NCBI RefSeq assembly: GCF_020509005.1
Contig: NC_063015.1
Span: forward strand, 1,116,001 to 1,180,000
Reading direction: 5' to 3'
From: Fulvia fulva
Taxonomy: Eukaryota > Ascomycota > Dothideomycetes > Mycosphaerellales > Mycosphaerellaceae
Length of the DNA stretch: 64,000 bases
In this document: positions 53,543 to 63,850 of the stretch, one piece after another
Position numbering within the stretch: the stretch's first letter is position 1
Layout of the letters: every line of letters starts with the position of its first letter
Made by a program: the position numbers and the translations under genes
The notes under the pieces: generated by a model
Databases searched by the model: none
Seen by the model: the letters and a program-made list of their open reading frames with translations, nothing else
Told to the model about the DNA's origin: nothing

Positions 53543-54048
53543 TCAGCTTGTCCAGTGCACCACTCGATGCCTCCACCAGTGGCCTTTGGCCGAAGCGCGC
53601 CAGCCGCTACATTTGACACGAAGCGGCGGCCTTGCGTTGTCTTCGGTTCCGTCTACCCCAAAGTGATGGAGTATGAGCTTGTTGTTTCCGCCGGACTCCG
53701 TGGCAAGCTCTCGTAGGACATCGTGGTATACAATGCGTATCTCTGCAACCAGTACGAGATATAAGCTGTCCCATGAGGCGAAAGGTAGTTGGTGAGCTTT
53801 GTCAAAGCCTGTCGTTCGCAGGGTGTGCCTTGGGTTCGGCACATCAAGACTAAGCATATTTAAGGCCCCGGTACCTTGCGGCGGGCTCGGCCAGCTGATC
53901 TTGTCCATCCACCTCTGGTCCGACAGCTTCTCGTGTGTGTAGATCGTGATTGCAGACATCCGCAGACACTGCCTGATGTCCGCCTCGCCGCGCGCGTCCT
54001 CCGGTATGTCCTCCACGGAGGCTGGTCATCCGTCGAGACATCAAGACT
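53543..54048 (-). pseudogene. Decayed gene carrying the module shared with 25.4 kb
   Basis: A minus-strand frame from 54016 reads EDIPEDARGEADIRQCLRM, ITIYTHEKLSDQRWMDKI, passes through the 46-bp element in frame (SWPSPPQGTGALNML) and continues as KAHQLPFASWDSLYLVLVAE to a stop at 53543. The first part matches 25.4 kb with mostly synonymous differences. No proper start is visible, and the element interrupts what was probably one exon. Family unknown. Confidence 0.4.
53853..53898 (-). repeat. 46-bp element, copy 1
   Basis: A full copy read on the minus strand as CAGCTGGCCG...TATGCTT. It contains the palindrome GGTACC and a TTAAAT stretch near its 3' end. Outer flanks CAAGATCAGC and GCTTAGTCTTG are near-complementary. 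Confidence 0.85.
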
Positions 54049-54094
54049 CAGCATATTTAAGGCCCCGGTACCTTACGGCGGGCTCGGCCAACTG
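54049..54094 (-). repeat. 46-bp element, copy 2
   Basis: A minus-strand copy with C to T at the second codon-like position (CAGTTGG) and GTAAGG for GCAAGG. It is preceded by GCTGACGTAAGGACTCTTCAG-like text, shortened here to GACGTAAGGACTCTT, the same flank as copy 3. Confidence 0.85.
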
Positions 54095-54102
54095 AAGAGT
54101 CC

Positions 54103-54629
54103 TTACGTCAGCCGAAGCCGACAACATCGAGGATGGCTGTCGGTGATGGTCTCGTCCCTCCATCTCCTGCACGATGTCTGCGAGGCGGTCGAAGCCGCCG
54201 AAAACACAGCAATTGCAAGTGACGGCGACGGACGGCACATGTCCCAGGTTGCTCGAAAGGGGTCACCAGCTAAGATGCTTAAGACTCCAGCATATTTAAG
54301 GCCCCGGTACCTCGCGGCAGGCTCGGCCAGCTGAAGAGTCCTTACGTCAGCGAGCACCTTCAAGACTGGAATGATGTGGCGGTTGATCTCGTCGGCGGTT
54401 GGCAGCTGCTCTCCAACAACGGTGTTGGGTCCGGTCGGTGGCGGGGCGGCTGGCACTTGGATGCTGCTGTTGACGCTCTGGGCATCGTCGTCCATGACTG
54501 AGGTCATGTTGGTCTCGACGCCACTGAAGATGGTCTTGGCAGGGGAGGCTGTATGGTGGGTCAGTATGCGCCAATAAAGTCAAGGCGGGAGTACTTACTG
54601 TTGCCAGAAACTAGATTGAGGAAGTTCAT
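54103..54629 (-). CDS. Candidate two-exon gene containing the 46-bp element (158 aa)
   Basis: Exon 1 (54629-54599, MNFLNLVSGN) and the continuation from 54548 are joined by a 50-bp GTAAGT...CATACAG intron. The frame then runs MTSVMDDDAQSVNSSIQVP, AAPPPTGPNTVVGEQLP and ADEINRHIIPVLKVLAD, crosses the 46-bp element (54333-54288) and stops at 54103. The part before the element has clean codon use. After the element the best protein-like text (VAVTCNCCVFGGFDRLADIV) lies in a different phase, so the element either is spliced out or disrupts the gene. No domain recognised. Confidence 0.35.
54288..54333 (-). repeat. 46-bp element, copy 3
   Basis: A minus-strand copy following GCTGACGTAAGGACTCTT, ending TATGCTG and followed by GAGTCTTAAG. 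Flanks AAGGACTC and GAGTCTT are complementary apart from one base. Confidence 0.85.
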
Positions 54630-54704
54630 ATTGTTTGTGGTGATGTCGTGTCGTGTGTGGTATTTCAATGCTTGGAAAGTGGTTGCAAGATAGTCTGCGG
54701 ACTC

Positions 54705-54750
54705 CAGCGTATTTAAGGCCCCGGTACCTTGCGGCGGGCTCGGCCAGCTG
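54705..54750 (-). repeat. 46-bp element, copy 4
   Basis: A minus-strand copy with TACGCTG at the end, preceded by CAGGGCTCTT and followed by GAGTCCGCAG. Confidence 0.85.
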
Positions 54751-54853
54751 AAGAGCCCTGTCTGCTCAGTGTGTCGTAGTGTGTGAGGAGTCGTGTTGGT
54801 GGCTGAGAAAATGGTCAGTGATTGGAGACGATGATGAGGTGGTGAATCTCACC

Positions 54854-55069
54854 TTACGCAAAGCTCCAGGTGACGTCGGCGACGCCCTTGTCGAGAGAGT
54901 AGCCGAACTTGACGAAGGCGTTAGGGAGGACTTCGGCGATGCCTGGAGCGCAAGAACCTGGCTGCTTGTCGAGGATGGTGCCCTGGACAGTGACGCCGTC
55001 GGAGGCCATGTTGATCTTGCGGCCGCAGAGAGGATCTGCGTTGGGATTGGCTGCGGTCCAAAAGCACTC
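54854..55069 (-). pseudogene. RlpA-like double-psi beta-barrel fragment, copy B (3' half)
   Basis: Starting directly after element copy 5, the minus strand reads ECFWTAANPNADPLCGRKIN, VTVQGTILDKQPGSCAPGIA and VKFGYSLDKGVADVTWSFA to a TAA. The NP-x-x-x-PLCGRKI block and the terminal VTWSFA are typical of the C-terminal half of fungal RlpA-like secreted proteins. There is no start codon or N-terminal half, so it is a fragment, although the frame itself is clean. Confidence 0.6.
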
Positions 55070-55075
55070 AGACTC

Positions 55076-55121
55076 CAGCGTATTTAAGGCCCCAGTACCT
55101 TGCGGCGGGCTCGGCCAGCTG
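55076..55121 (-). repeat. 46-bp element, copy 5
   Basis: A minus-strand copy at the junction between the two RlpA-like fragments, preceded by GGAGCTCTA and followed by GAGTCTGAGTGC. It has TACTGG for TACCGG and TACGCTG at the end. Confidence 0.85.
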
Positions 55122-55149
55122 TAGAGCTCCAGTCGCTCTGTCTGTCGGA

Positions 55150-55827
55150 GTGCGTGGAGAGGACGGCCGGATGCTTGTCGAGGATGGTGCCTTGGACAGT
55201 GACGCCGTTTGAGACCATGTTGATCTTGCGTCCGCAGAGAGGATCAGCGTTGGGGTTGGCAGCGGTCCACAGTCACTCGGAGACAGCGACAGCATCGCCG
55301 GAGAGAGCGGTACCACAAGCACCGACGCCTGGGCTGTCTGAGTTCTGGAAGGTGAGGCAGCCGGCGAGCTCTTCTCGCTCGCAGGTGATCGATGAGGTGC
55401 TGCGCCGTCCAAGGCAGCCGAGGGAGCTAAGCGTTCTGAGGCCTCCCGGACCCCAGCGACTCCCATACCGAGTCATGTTGACGATGATATTGTCAAGCAC
55501 GCCCGCTTTGTGATCACAGTCCGTGATCAGAGTCTCGCTGCTGATGCTGCTCGAGTCACCAGATGACAGGTGGTCGTATCGCTGAATGGAAGAAGCCATG
55601 GAGATGGAAGCGGTCTCGATAGCGCTAGCGATTGGCTGCACTGCCAGCGCGGCATACTGCTTCACAGTTGCGATAGAAGATGTGCGGGAGGCCACATCAT
55701 CCTCGACGTCGTCTGCGAGCGCGCGGTCGAGGTCGGTCAGTCGAGTAGGTGCTGCGCGGCTGGCGAAAGGCTGGTCGATATCGAAGAACCGCATGTCACT
55801 TCCGGCGAAAGCAGCGTGAACGCTCAA
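55150..55827 (-). pseudogene. RlpA-like double-psi beta-barrel gene, copy A (broken)
   Basis: A minus-strand frame from 55827 reaches LAGCLTFQNSDSPGVGACG and GDAVAVSE, then a TGA at 55275-55273, and continues in frame as LWTAANPNADPLCGRKIN and VTVQGTILDK, where it ends against duplicated text. In copy B the position of the TGA is TGC (Cys), so a TGC to TGA nonsense mutation is likely. GACG and the PLCGRKI block are the two halves of the RlpA-like domain. The approximately 270 bases upstream encode Ser/Thr-rich text of uncertain origin and no clear signal peptide. Confidence 0.55.
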
Positions 55828-55839
55828 TGAGCGAGGGAG

Positions 55840-56640
55840 CTAAGCATCCACAAAGGCCGCCCGGACCCCGTTAGCTCCCACACACAACGAAGCTAATAGC
55901 GGCACTTCTCTGTCTGCTGGATCTTGTAAGCAGGCATCACAGTCAAAGCCCAGTGGCGATGACGGCAATGCCGTCCAAAGACCTTGAGACACTGGCGGCG
56001 GCGATGCTGATGTAGACTTGCTTGATGTCGTAGTTCTTCTCAAGCTCGCTGAACATGAACATACGCATTGACTCTCTGCGGCGGTCGTTGGTCTGATCAT
56101 CGTCAGTGCGGAAGAGCGGCTCTGGAAGGTGCCATCCCGGAGCTCGAAGTGCAGCTTCTGGAGGTCTGGTGGGAAGACTGTTCTTTCAACAACGGATCTC
56201 TTGATCTTGATGGTGCAGAACACAGAAAGATGGCGTCGACCAACAAAGCGCCGAAGGAGACGTTCTTGGTTGTTGACAGCCCAGGGCTGCCAGTTGGTGG
56301 CACATTCATGTGTGATCTTTCTGTTGCCGTTGGATGCCGGCGTGACTTCTTCATCACTGCACCTGGTCTTCTTATCTCTCCATTGGTAGATCGAGTGGAG
56401 GGTGTGGGTGGTGGCAGCACCGCCGGTTGACGGTAGGCGAGTCGTTGGCGGTGGGAGCGCTGGACTTGTGCTGGTTGGCAAGTGCATAGGCAGCAACGAG
56501 ACGTGTTTGAAGACCACCTATCGACTGTCAGTATGCTTTTGATGATAGGTGAAGGTCTCTTACGATGCCGAACACCTCACCGCCGCGGTCGAGTCCATCA
56601 GACTCACGCAGGTGACGGTGCATGTTGTCGAAGGTGGTGG
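55840..56640. other. Mosaic of duplicated scraps
   Basis: The text GAGGGAGCTAAGC and CCCGGACCCC at 55831-55873 repeats the same words at 55419-55453. No gene model is supported. The 5.8S-like match lies inside. Confidence 0.35.
56184..56222 (+). pseudogene. Fragment resembling the 5' end of 5.8S rRNA
   Basis: TTTCAACAACGGATCTCTTG at 56184-56203 is identical to the highly conserved start of fungal 5.8S rRNA. The next bases (ATCTTGATGGTGCAGAACACAG) resemble the continuation, which ends GAAGAACGCAG, only with gaps. No further 5.8S or ITS sequence follows. A 20-base exact match is very unlikely by chance in 64 kb, so this is probably a small rDNA-derived scrap. Confidence 0.5.
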
Positions 56641-56654
56641 TGCAGATCTGGCTC

Positions 56655-57040
56655 TTTTTGCAGGTGGAACACAACGTATCGATTCTTGAAGCCTTGCTGG
56701 TGAAGATGCAGGTGGTTGCATGATACGATAGCGTGTGTTGGTGGTGGTGTTGCATGGTGGTGTGATGTTGTTTTGCTGGAGCTGAAAGTCGGAAGAAGGA
56801 GGTAAAGTAGGGCTTTGACCAAGCTTGAGCAAAGTGACGCTGCACCTTCATGTCCATAACACTGCAACCACACCACTTTTTGCGGGTGGAGCAACACGTA
56901 ACGAGTGCTGTGATGTTGCTCGATTGAATGCGAGTGGTCTTTTGTTGTAGCGGTGGTTGTTGGTGGATGTGTTGCATGGTCGTAAGAACTTGGTCGGCTG
57001 AAGCTGAAAGTCGAGGAAGGAACTTAAGTCGCCGCGTTCG
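56655..57040 (-). repeat. Two-unit tandem, about 220 bp, with finger-like Cys/His text
   Basis: Copies at about 56655-56810 and 56876-57030 share TTTGC(A/G)GGTGGA, GTGGT(C/T)..., GTGTTGCATGGT and GCTGAAAGTCG. On the minus strand one reads CSTCKKSQICTTTFDNMHRH and the other CSTRKKWCGCSVMDMKVQRH, so both derive from a Cys/His, finger-like peptide. The frames are open but without starts. Confidence 0.5.
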
Positions 57041-57060
57041 GACGCGGACAGGGGTCTCGC

Positions 57061-59207
57061 CAGGCAGCGATCACCTTCACTTCGAGATTGGTAAGCAAGG
57101 TGCCTGCGTGCTTGCTGGTGTGAGGGATGGCAGCTTCTACAGGATCAAGAGTGAGCTCCGGATGTGGTTCGACTCGAAAGTGTCAGTCACTCGAGGACAG
57201 ATCGATGGCTGTTGGATCGCACACGAGCGGTAGCTGCTGAGTTTGATCGAGCTTTCTGGAGGTGCCGTACATGTACCTTGCCGTAGGATTTACGTGCTTG
57301 CTTCACCTTCGGTATTGCAGCGTTCAATGGCAAAGGAAAATGTGATGGCTCAATGAACTTCGAGGCACGAATGGCACTCGCTCGGCAACCTGTTGCTACG
57401 TCCTTGTTTGCGGGCGTACTCCAGCGGCAAAGCTTGGGCGATTTCTCTAGAGACTCCATACCGCAGACCTGCTTCAAACCGGCCAGTGCAGCGCTATCGA
57501 TCCACGTTCTCTCTGCCTGGCATCGACTCGATTGTCCGTCAGTATCAAGTGAGCTTACGCTACGCGATTCGATGACGAGGCTTCATCTACAGCAGCGCCT
57601 GCGACTTCGTCACATGCTTTCCTGCTTGCTACCTCTACAGCCTCTGCTCGTAGCATAGACAATGTGCCTATCGAAATGCTCCTCTGCCTCAAGCGCACCC
57701 AATGCTCCATACCTCAGTCCTATCCGTAGCTATACCATCAAAGTGCCTTTTCCATGCCCGTTGCTATGTGATTCTGTGACGGCTATTGTCCGCTACGCGA
57801 GGCGGGGCTTGGCGCCTCAGCTGCGTCTCCCCTTGATGTTTTCTTTCGCCGCCGCTTCTCCTCGACCTCGACAAGACGGCAGACAAATTTGTATGTGAGA
57901 TGCCCGCACCCATATAATACCACCGAAGGAGTATTGCTAATGAACGCTTCGTGCATTGCAGTTTTTTTACATCAATTTTGAAGAGAGAAGATCGTAAGTC
58001 CACCCAAACATGGCGGCCGCCAACACCGTTCCGCCTGCACTTGAGCGCCTGCAGCGGTCCTGGCAAGCAGCGCTCACATCGCCTCCTGCTGCGGATGCTG
58101 CAATTGCTTGAGTGTAGCTGCGGCATGGTGGTTGGCGGCGGCGGTGTATCCAGTCCATGATCTGGGAGAGTCAGCGCTGACGCATGTATAGAACAAGGCC
58201 AACAACAGCAGCAGCAGCAGCAAGCAGATGCGCCGCGGTACGTACCAAGCACTCCCTTTTCGCACCCATTCGTCATGCCAGCATAAAGAGCAAGGAATAT
58301 ACCAGCAGGAGCGAAGAGGACACAAGAAGCGCCACGGCCTGAAGCGCAGTGTCATCCTTCAGCCTCAGCAGCCAAGTCTTATGTCCTCCCTGGCCACAAG
58401 CAGTACTACAGCCTTTAGATCGTGGTTGGAGCTCCTCCGATGGTTCGTGCAGTGGTCTCTCTGGCCTTTGAACACTTCTGGATCATCGTGGCTGGATGCC
58501 AATGCTTTCGACCAAGTCTCTGGTAGGATGCTGGCTAACGCGTCGTGCTATAGATGTGCATTTTGCACAAGTATACTGCGGTGTGCCGGAACTGCCGCCG
58601 GCACTTCGTGTGGTACTGGGTGTGGTTGCAATGCCGCCCGTACATCAACAACCCGATAGGCCATACGTGGTCAACCACGACGTGTCCCGATCGGACGCGC
58701 CGCTGGAATGCCAGCAACCATACGTGGTTGTCTGTGCAGTGCGAGGACTGCGACATTGCCGCAGAGTTCGTCAAGTTGACAAGTGGGTGTTCATGTTACC
58801 GCGTGTGGCGCTTCGAGCTGTGGGCTAACATTGAAGCAGCCAACGACCCACCGCCACCACCACCAACTGCCCAGATGGGCAACCTGTGAGTATCGCCCCA
58901 TGCATTGCATTATCCCCGAGCAGCAAGCCATCCATGGAGCCAATGCAGTCTTTGGACTGTTGGAGGTCAAGCTGTGAAGCATGAAGTCGGGAAAGCGACA
59001 CTCAAATTCTGCTTGCCTCAGGCATCAGATGCACGAGCCGCTTCCAGCGGACCGCTCAACCTTAAACCTTATCTGAGGTTTTGGGAGTCGGAGCTTCTCG
59101 AATTGCTCATAACATCGCGCGCGCAAACTACACCTTTTGTCCTTGTTCTCCGCTAACAACACACACTCCAGCTCCTTGGGTCCTTCTTCCTCCTCCTCTT
59201 CCTCGTA
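57061..59207. other. Decayed mosaic, 3' part
   Basis: No supported gene in about 2.1 kb. A CAG-repeat tract lies at about 58206-58223. CGTGGTCAACCACG at about 58665-58678 is a perfect palindrome. A plus frame near 58570 reads CRNCRRHF, another finger-like scrap. The last 100 bases are the promoter of the synthetase gene. Confidence 0.35.
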
Positions 59208-60859
59208 ATGGTCGGTCAACGCGGCGCGGTGCCGGTCCCCGTGGCCAATGGGTCACAAGACCTCGCCCTCGACATCCTCCAGCTCCTCTCCACTCAACAA
59301 GCCTTCGACACCGAGACGGCACTACCGCAGAACACACAGGCAGAGATCAAGTCCGCGCTCGACCGACTCGCCAGCAGATCCATGGTGACATACGACACGA
59401 ACGACAGCGAACAGGTGGTCCTCACAGCAGAAGCCGAGCAGATTGTCGCAGAAGGCAGCCATGAGTACAAGGTGTGGCAGGCAGTCAAGCAGGCGGGCAG
59501 ACTCTCACCAAAAGACCCGGCACTATCATCACAATCCGCGAAGCAAGGCTCAGGAAACGCCATCAAGGCAGGCTGGATCAAGAAGGATGGAGACGCTTTC
59601 GTGGCAGTCAAGGACGAAGTGAGAGACTCGACACAAGAGACGCTCGATTACGCACAGCACCACAAAAGCATGCCAGACCCGAAGACACTGAAAGACTTCG
59701 CCAAGCGGAAACTCGTCAGCACCAAGAAGGTCATCACATACCAAGTGCGAAAGGGACCCAAGTGGGCCACCGAGATACCCGTGGAGGTGACAGATCTGAC
59801 TGCAGAGATGCTCGAAGACGGCAGCTGGGAGACCGCAAACTTCAAGCCGTACAACTTCAACGCACTCGGCGCACAGCAGAACGCAGGCACATTACATCCA
59901 CTCAACAAGGTGCGAGAAGAGTTCAGGAAGATCTTCTTCGGCTGGGGATTCACCGAGATGCCCACAGCACGGTATGTTTCTGCATCCGCCTCATTTCACG
60001 TGCATCCCTCTGACAAATTGACAGCTTCGTCGACACCGGCTTCTGGAACTTCGACGCTCTCTTCGTACCACAGCAACACCCCGCCAGAGACGTACAGGAC
60101 ACCTTCTACGTCAAAGATCCCCTGGAATCAGGACCACCAGGCCCAGATCCTGCCGCAGATGCAGCTCTCGAGGAGATGGAAGCTGAAGCCGGCGACTTCA
60201 GCACTGACGCCACCAAGTCGAAACCACTCGACTACCAACAATACTACGATGACATCAAAGCAGTACACCAGGACGGCAAGTTCGGCTCGATAGGCTACCG
60301 CTATCCACACGCAGACTGGGAAACTCGCCGACTCGTTTTGCGCACGCACACGACTGCTGTCTCCACTTACATACTACACCGACTGGCCGCGAATCCACGA
60401 CCAGTACGATACTTCTCCATCGACCGCGTCTTCCGAAACGAGACCGTCGACGCAACACATCTTGCCGAGTTCCACCAGATTGAAGGCGTTATCGCAGACT
60501 ACGGCCTCACTCTCGGCGGACTGCAAGACTTCCTCGGCAGCTTCTTCAGAAAGCTCGGCATCACCAACCTCCGCTTCAAGCCAGCATACAATCCCTACAC
60601 CGAGCCATCAATGGAAGTCTTCGGCTTCCACACCGGCCTCAACAAGTGGGTCGAGATCGGCAACAGCGGCATGTTCAGACCAGAGATGCTTCTTCCCATG
60701 GGCCTACCAGCAGATCTCAGAGTCTATGGCTTCGGTCTGTCACTCGAGCGGCCGACTATGATCAAGTACGGCGTCAGCAATATCCGAGAGTTGCTTGGAC
60801 ACAAGGTGGACCTTCACTTCATTGAGACGAACGCTGCTGTTCGTCTGGACAGAGATTAG
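59208..60859 (+). CDS. FRS2: Cytosolic phenylalanyl-tRNA synthetase, alpha subunit
   Basis: Exons 59208-59971 and 60025-60859 (53-bp GT-AG intron, phase 2) give 532 residues. The N-terminal 200 residues hold the winged-helix tRNA-binding region of eukaryotic alpha subunits. The C-terminal catalytic core shows class II motif 1 ([20 protein letters not shown] with [13 protein letters not shown] after the intron), motif 2 ([20 protein letters not shown]) and motif 3 ([15 protein letters not shown]). It charges tRNA-Phe as an alpha2-beta2 heterotetramer with the beta subunit (FRS1), which is not in the window. Length matches the fungal family. The gene is essential and intact. Confidence 0.93.
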
Positions 60860-61990
60860 AGGATGTGTGCCACCGTGGAGCATTTCGAGACTCTTGTCTT
60901 CGATGGCTCAGCACTGCATTTTGAGAAGCTGTATAGTAACATAGACCCACTGCGACTGTGAAGGGAGAATGTAGCATAACAGCGAATGATTGAATGTTCG
61001 ACATGAATCCCCTTCCCATTCTTCTTCTTTCCTTTGTACGTCTGGAAGGTTGAGCCGCAGTCCTGCTCTGACTTCAACCCTACCTGTCTCAATATCGGGC
61101 CTGTCACGATCCGAATACCCGTCCGAGGGTTCACCATCTGTCAAGGCGGACTCTTGTATCAGCGTCCGGAAAGGATCAAGGACGGTGTCTGGCCCGTCCA
61201 GTATCGGGACCTTCAGCCCAGATTGAACCCAGAAGATAACTGCAACCGCGATCACAGCTCGCACGATGTCGGCTGAGGCGTGGTCTATCGCAACGAACCA
61301 ACTTCCGGACTATGGTCGATCTGTTCCTTCTCCAGGAGCCTTGCGCAACACACGAGAAGAGCAAGATACCTGCGGACCCTCTTTGCGCACGACTGTTGAG
61401 GAGGAGGGACGGAGTGGTATCGCAGGCGAGAGACAAATAAGAAGGACCCGTGCTGTCGAGAATATGCCATCTTTAGCCCGGTGGCGATGCCGAACGACAT
61501 CCTGAGCCCAGGGCGATACTGAAGCTGCTGAGGAACATACACTCGGCCCCTTGGATCAGTTTTTATGGGCCTCATACCGACCATATCGTGTGACCCAGCA
61601 GGATTCCGCCGGGGAACTGGCAGCCGGAAAGGCCATGCCCACGATTGGAAGGCAATATCGTCTCAAGCCGCGAGAGTCTTGTGCGCGAGCTGTCGAGCAC
61701 CCACTTGCTACCAACGAGGGCAGCCACACATTCGATGCTCGCCTTCGACCATTGCGATCACGACATCCAGATAGACCGCATACAGCGCCGTGGTCAGCAT
61801 CATGTACTATTCTTGGCAAGAAGCGTCCTGTTAGACTTCTTGGGCTGGTGGTGCCAAGAGATGGCTTGCATTCAGCCCCCGAGCTGTCGCAGCTGGCGAT
61901 GTGGGCTGATCTGAACTCGACCCCTTGACTACAGCATATTCACTTCGTGTTGTCGCCACTTTTCCAACCGAGTTCTACGTTACAGAATCG
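60860..61990. other. Spacer with an uncertain minus-strand frame
   Basis: A minus-strand frame (61264-60908) reads VRAVIAVAVIFWVQSGLKVP, a membrane-like segment, then a polar tail. Another (61584-61285) starts MVGMRPIKTDPRGRVYVPQQ. They could be exons of one gene, but I cannot find a splice pair that joins them convincingly. Confidence 0.3.
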
Positions 61991-63850
61991 ATGCCGCGAA
62001 CGACAGAAAATATGTTCACATACAACTACTGCTTGCAAGACACGCAGATCCGCCTTCTGCGGCTTTTGCCAGGCAGCGACGACCAGGAGTTCATTGGATG
62101 TCTCCTGGCAGTCGACTTCGACCGCAATGCAAGCCCTCAGTATGAAGCACTATCATATACCTGGGGCAAGCCTCTATTTGATGCAGCCATCTTCTTCAAT
62201 GATGATCAGAGTGATGGCCTTGCCAGGAAGTTCAAAATCACGACAGATCTAGCCGTTGCTCTCAGGCATCTTCGTCGAGCGGACAAGGAACGAATTCTAT
62301 GGATCGATCAGATCTGCATCAATCAGCATGATGCCACAGAGAAGTCTACACAAGTCAACAATATGATGGCCGATATCTACAGGAGAACGAGTGCCCTCAT
62401 CGTCTGGCTCGGCGCCGCAGATAGTGAAACGGGCATTGCCTTTGACACTATCGAGGGAACATATCAAAGTCTGCCAAAGGGTCCAGGCCTATCGTATCAG
62501 GAGCGTATTGCACTTCGACGAGAGCATATGGTGGAGCCAAGCACAGGTGTTTTCAATGCTATAGAGTGGCGAGCTGTCTACAATCTGCTGCGCCGGCCGT
62601 GGTTTGAACGCACATGGGTAAGCTGAGCCTTGCGATCGATGAAGCCGCTGGCTTTTACAAAGACTGACTGTCTGCAGATAGTGCAGGAAGCGTACCTGGC
62701 CGAGCTTGATGGCACAAAGACCACGGTCCTGTGCGGTGGCTATTACGTTGATTAGGAGACGCTAAACATTGTTCATGCCGGTTTCAAGGACTACGCCCTG
62801 TTCGATTCGACACTTGGACACGATGCCATACGACTAGCATTTGATAAGTACAATAATCTGTCGGATCCTGTTGATCTGTATCGTCAGGCCAGACTTCACG
62901 GCGATACCATGTACAGCATCGACCACGTCTACCAGTTTCGAACAAGTCAATGCACCAATGCCGCTGATCGTGTCAATGCCACTCGAGAGCTATGGCTTCC
63001 TCAAGAACGAGCGGACTTCGCTGTCGACTACGCGGCCTCGGCCTCCCGAACTTATGCTCGCTTCGTACGGGCATACATCACGAGGCATCGGAGCTTACGC
63101 CCACTCGGTTTCTGCTTGGCGGGCAAGAACTTCACTACGCCCTCTTGGGTTCCAGACTGATCTGTCAACAAATACAAGTGGCCTTTGAGAATTTTCACTA
63201 CCGCATACCCTTTTCATGGTGGCTCCGAGATGTATAATGCTATGCCCAGCAATGGGACAAACAGTACCGCTGCGATCATTGAAGCATCAGTCGCTGGCGC
63301 AGAGCACATTCTCACGCTCAGCGGTTACGCAATGTATACCGTTAGTATGATCGGCCAGGATCGGTCGAGGGTGCACTTCAACGTCATAGACTCCGATGGC
63401 GCCGCTGAGCTGCAGAACGAAGTCATGCAAGATGTATATGGCTTCGCAGGCACGACCTCGAACGCAGTTGGGCAACAGGTCGTCATTCCAGCATCTATAT
63501 GGCGGACCCTTATCGCTGATCGTGATTCGAACGGTCGAAAGCCCGTCGCAGACCCAGTCGCAACAGACTTTCTTACCCGAGGAGATCTTCGAAATGTGTT
63601 CCTAACGACAATCTCTGGACGCAAGCTCTTCATCACAACAGAAGGCAACTTCGGTATTGGCCCATACAGTATGAACATTGGCGACTTGATATGCCTTTTT
63701 CCTGGAGCACAAGTACCTTTCGTGCTGAGGCAGAAGCCGGACGTTTTCCCCGAGCGATTTGAGCTTGTTGGTGAATGTTATTGCCACAGTCTGATGAGTG
63801 GTGCGAAGCCGGGGGAGACTCGTACATTGAGAAAGTTCCATCTTGTATGA
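61991..63850 (+). pseudogene. HET-domain (heterokaryon incompatibility) gene with two in-frame stops
   Basis: Exons 61991-62617 and 62678-63850 (60-bp intron, phase 0) keep one phase for 600 codons. HET signatures are clear: YEALSYTWG near residue 56, then ILWIDQICINQHDATEKSTQ and MMADIYRRTSALIVWLG. The C-terminal half has DFAVDYAASASRTYARFV and SWVPD. The frame is broken by TAG at 62753-62755 (VD-stop-ETLN) and TGA at 63158-63160 (SWVPD-stop). At the second, HET relatives have Trp (SWVPDW); at the first, Trp is plausible. Single G to A changes from TGG would explain both. Otherwise the 391-codon second exon has no frameshift. HET proteins trigger cell death on fusion of unlike strains. Either inactivated, or a truncated 254-residue HET protein is made. 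Confidence 0.75.

Noticed and set aside
53853..55121. Reading the 46-bp element as a conserved peptide (QLAEPAARYRGLKYA or ISWPSPPQGTGALNML)
   Set aside because: Differences between copies are not concentrated at third positions in either phase, one phase contains a TAA in copy 2, and flanking frames differ from copy to copy.
61925..61990. Earlier start for the HET gene at a TTG
   Set aside because: Nuclear fungal genes start at ATG; the first in-frame ATG is 61991.
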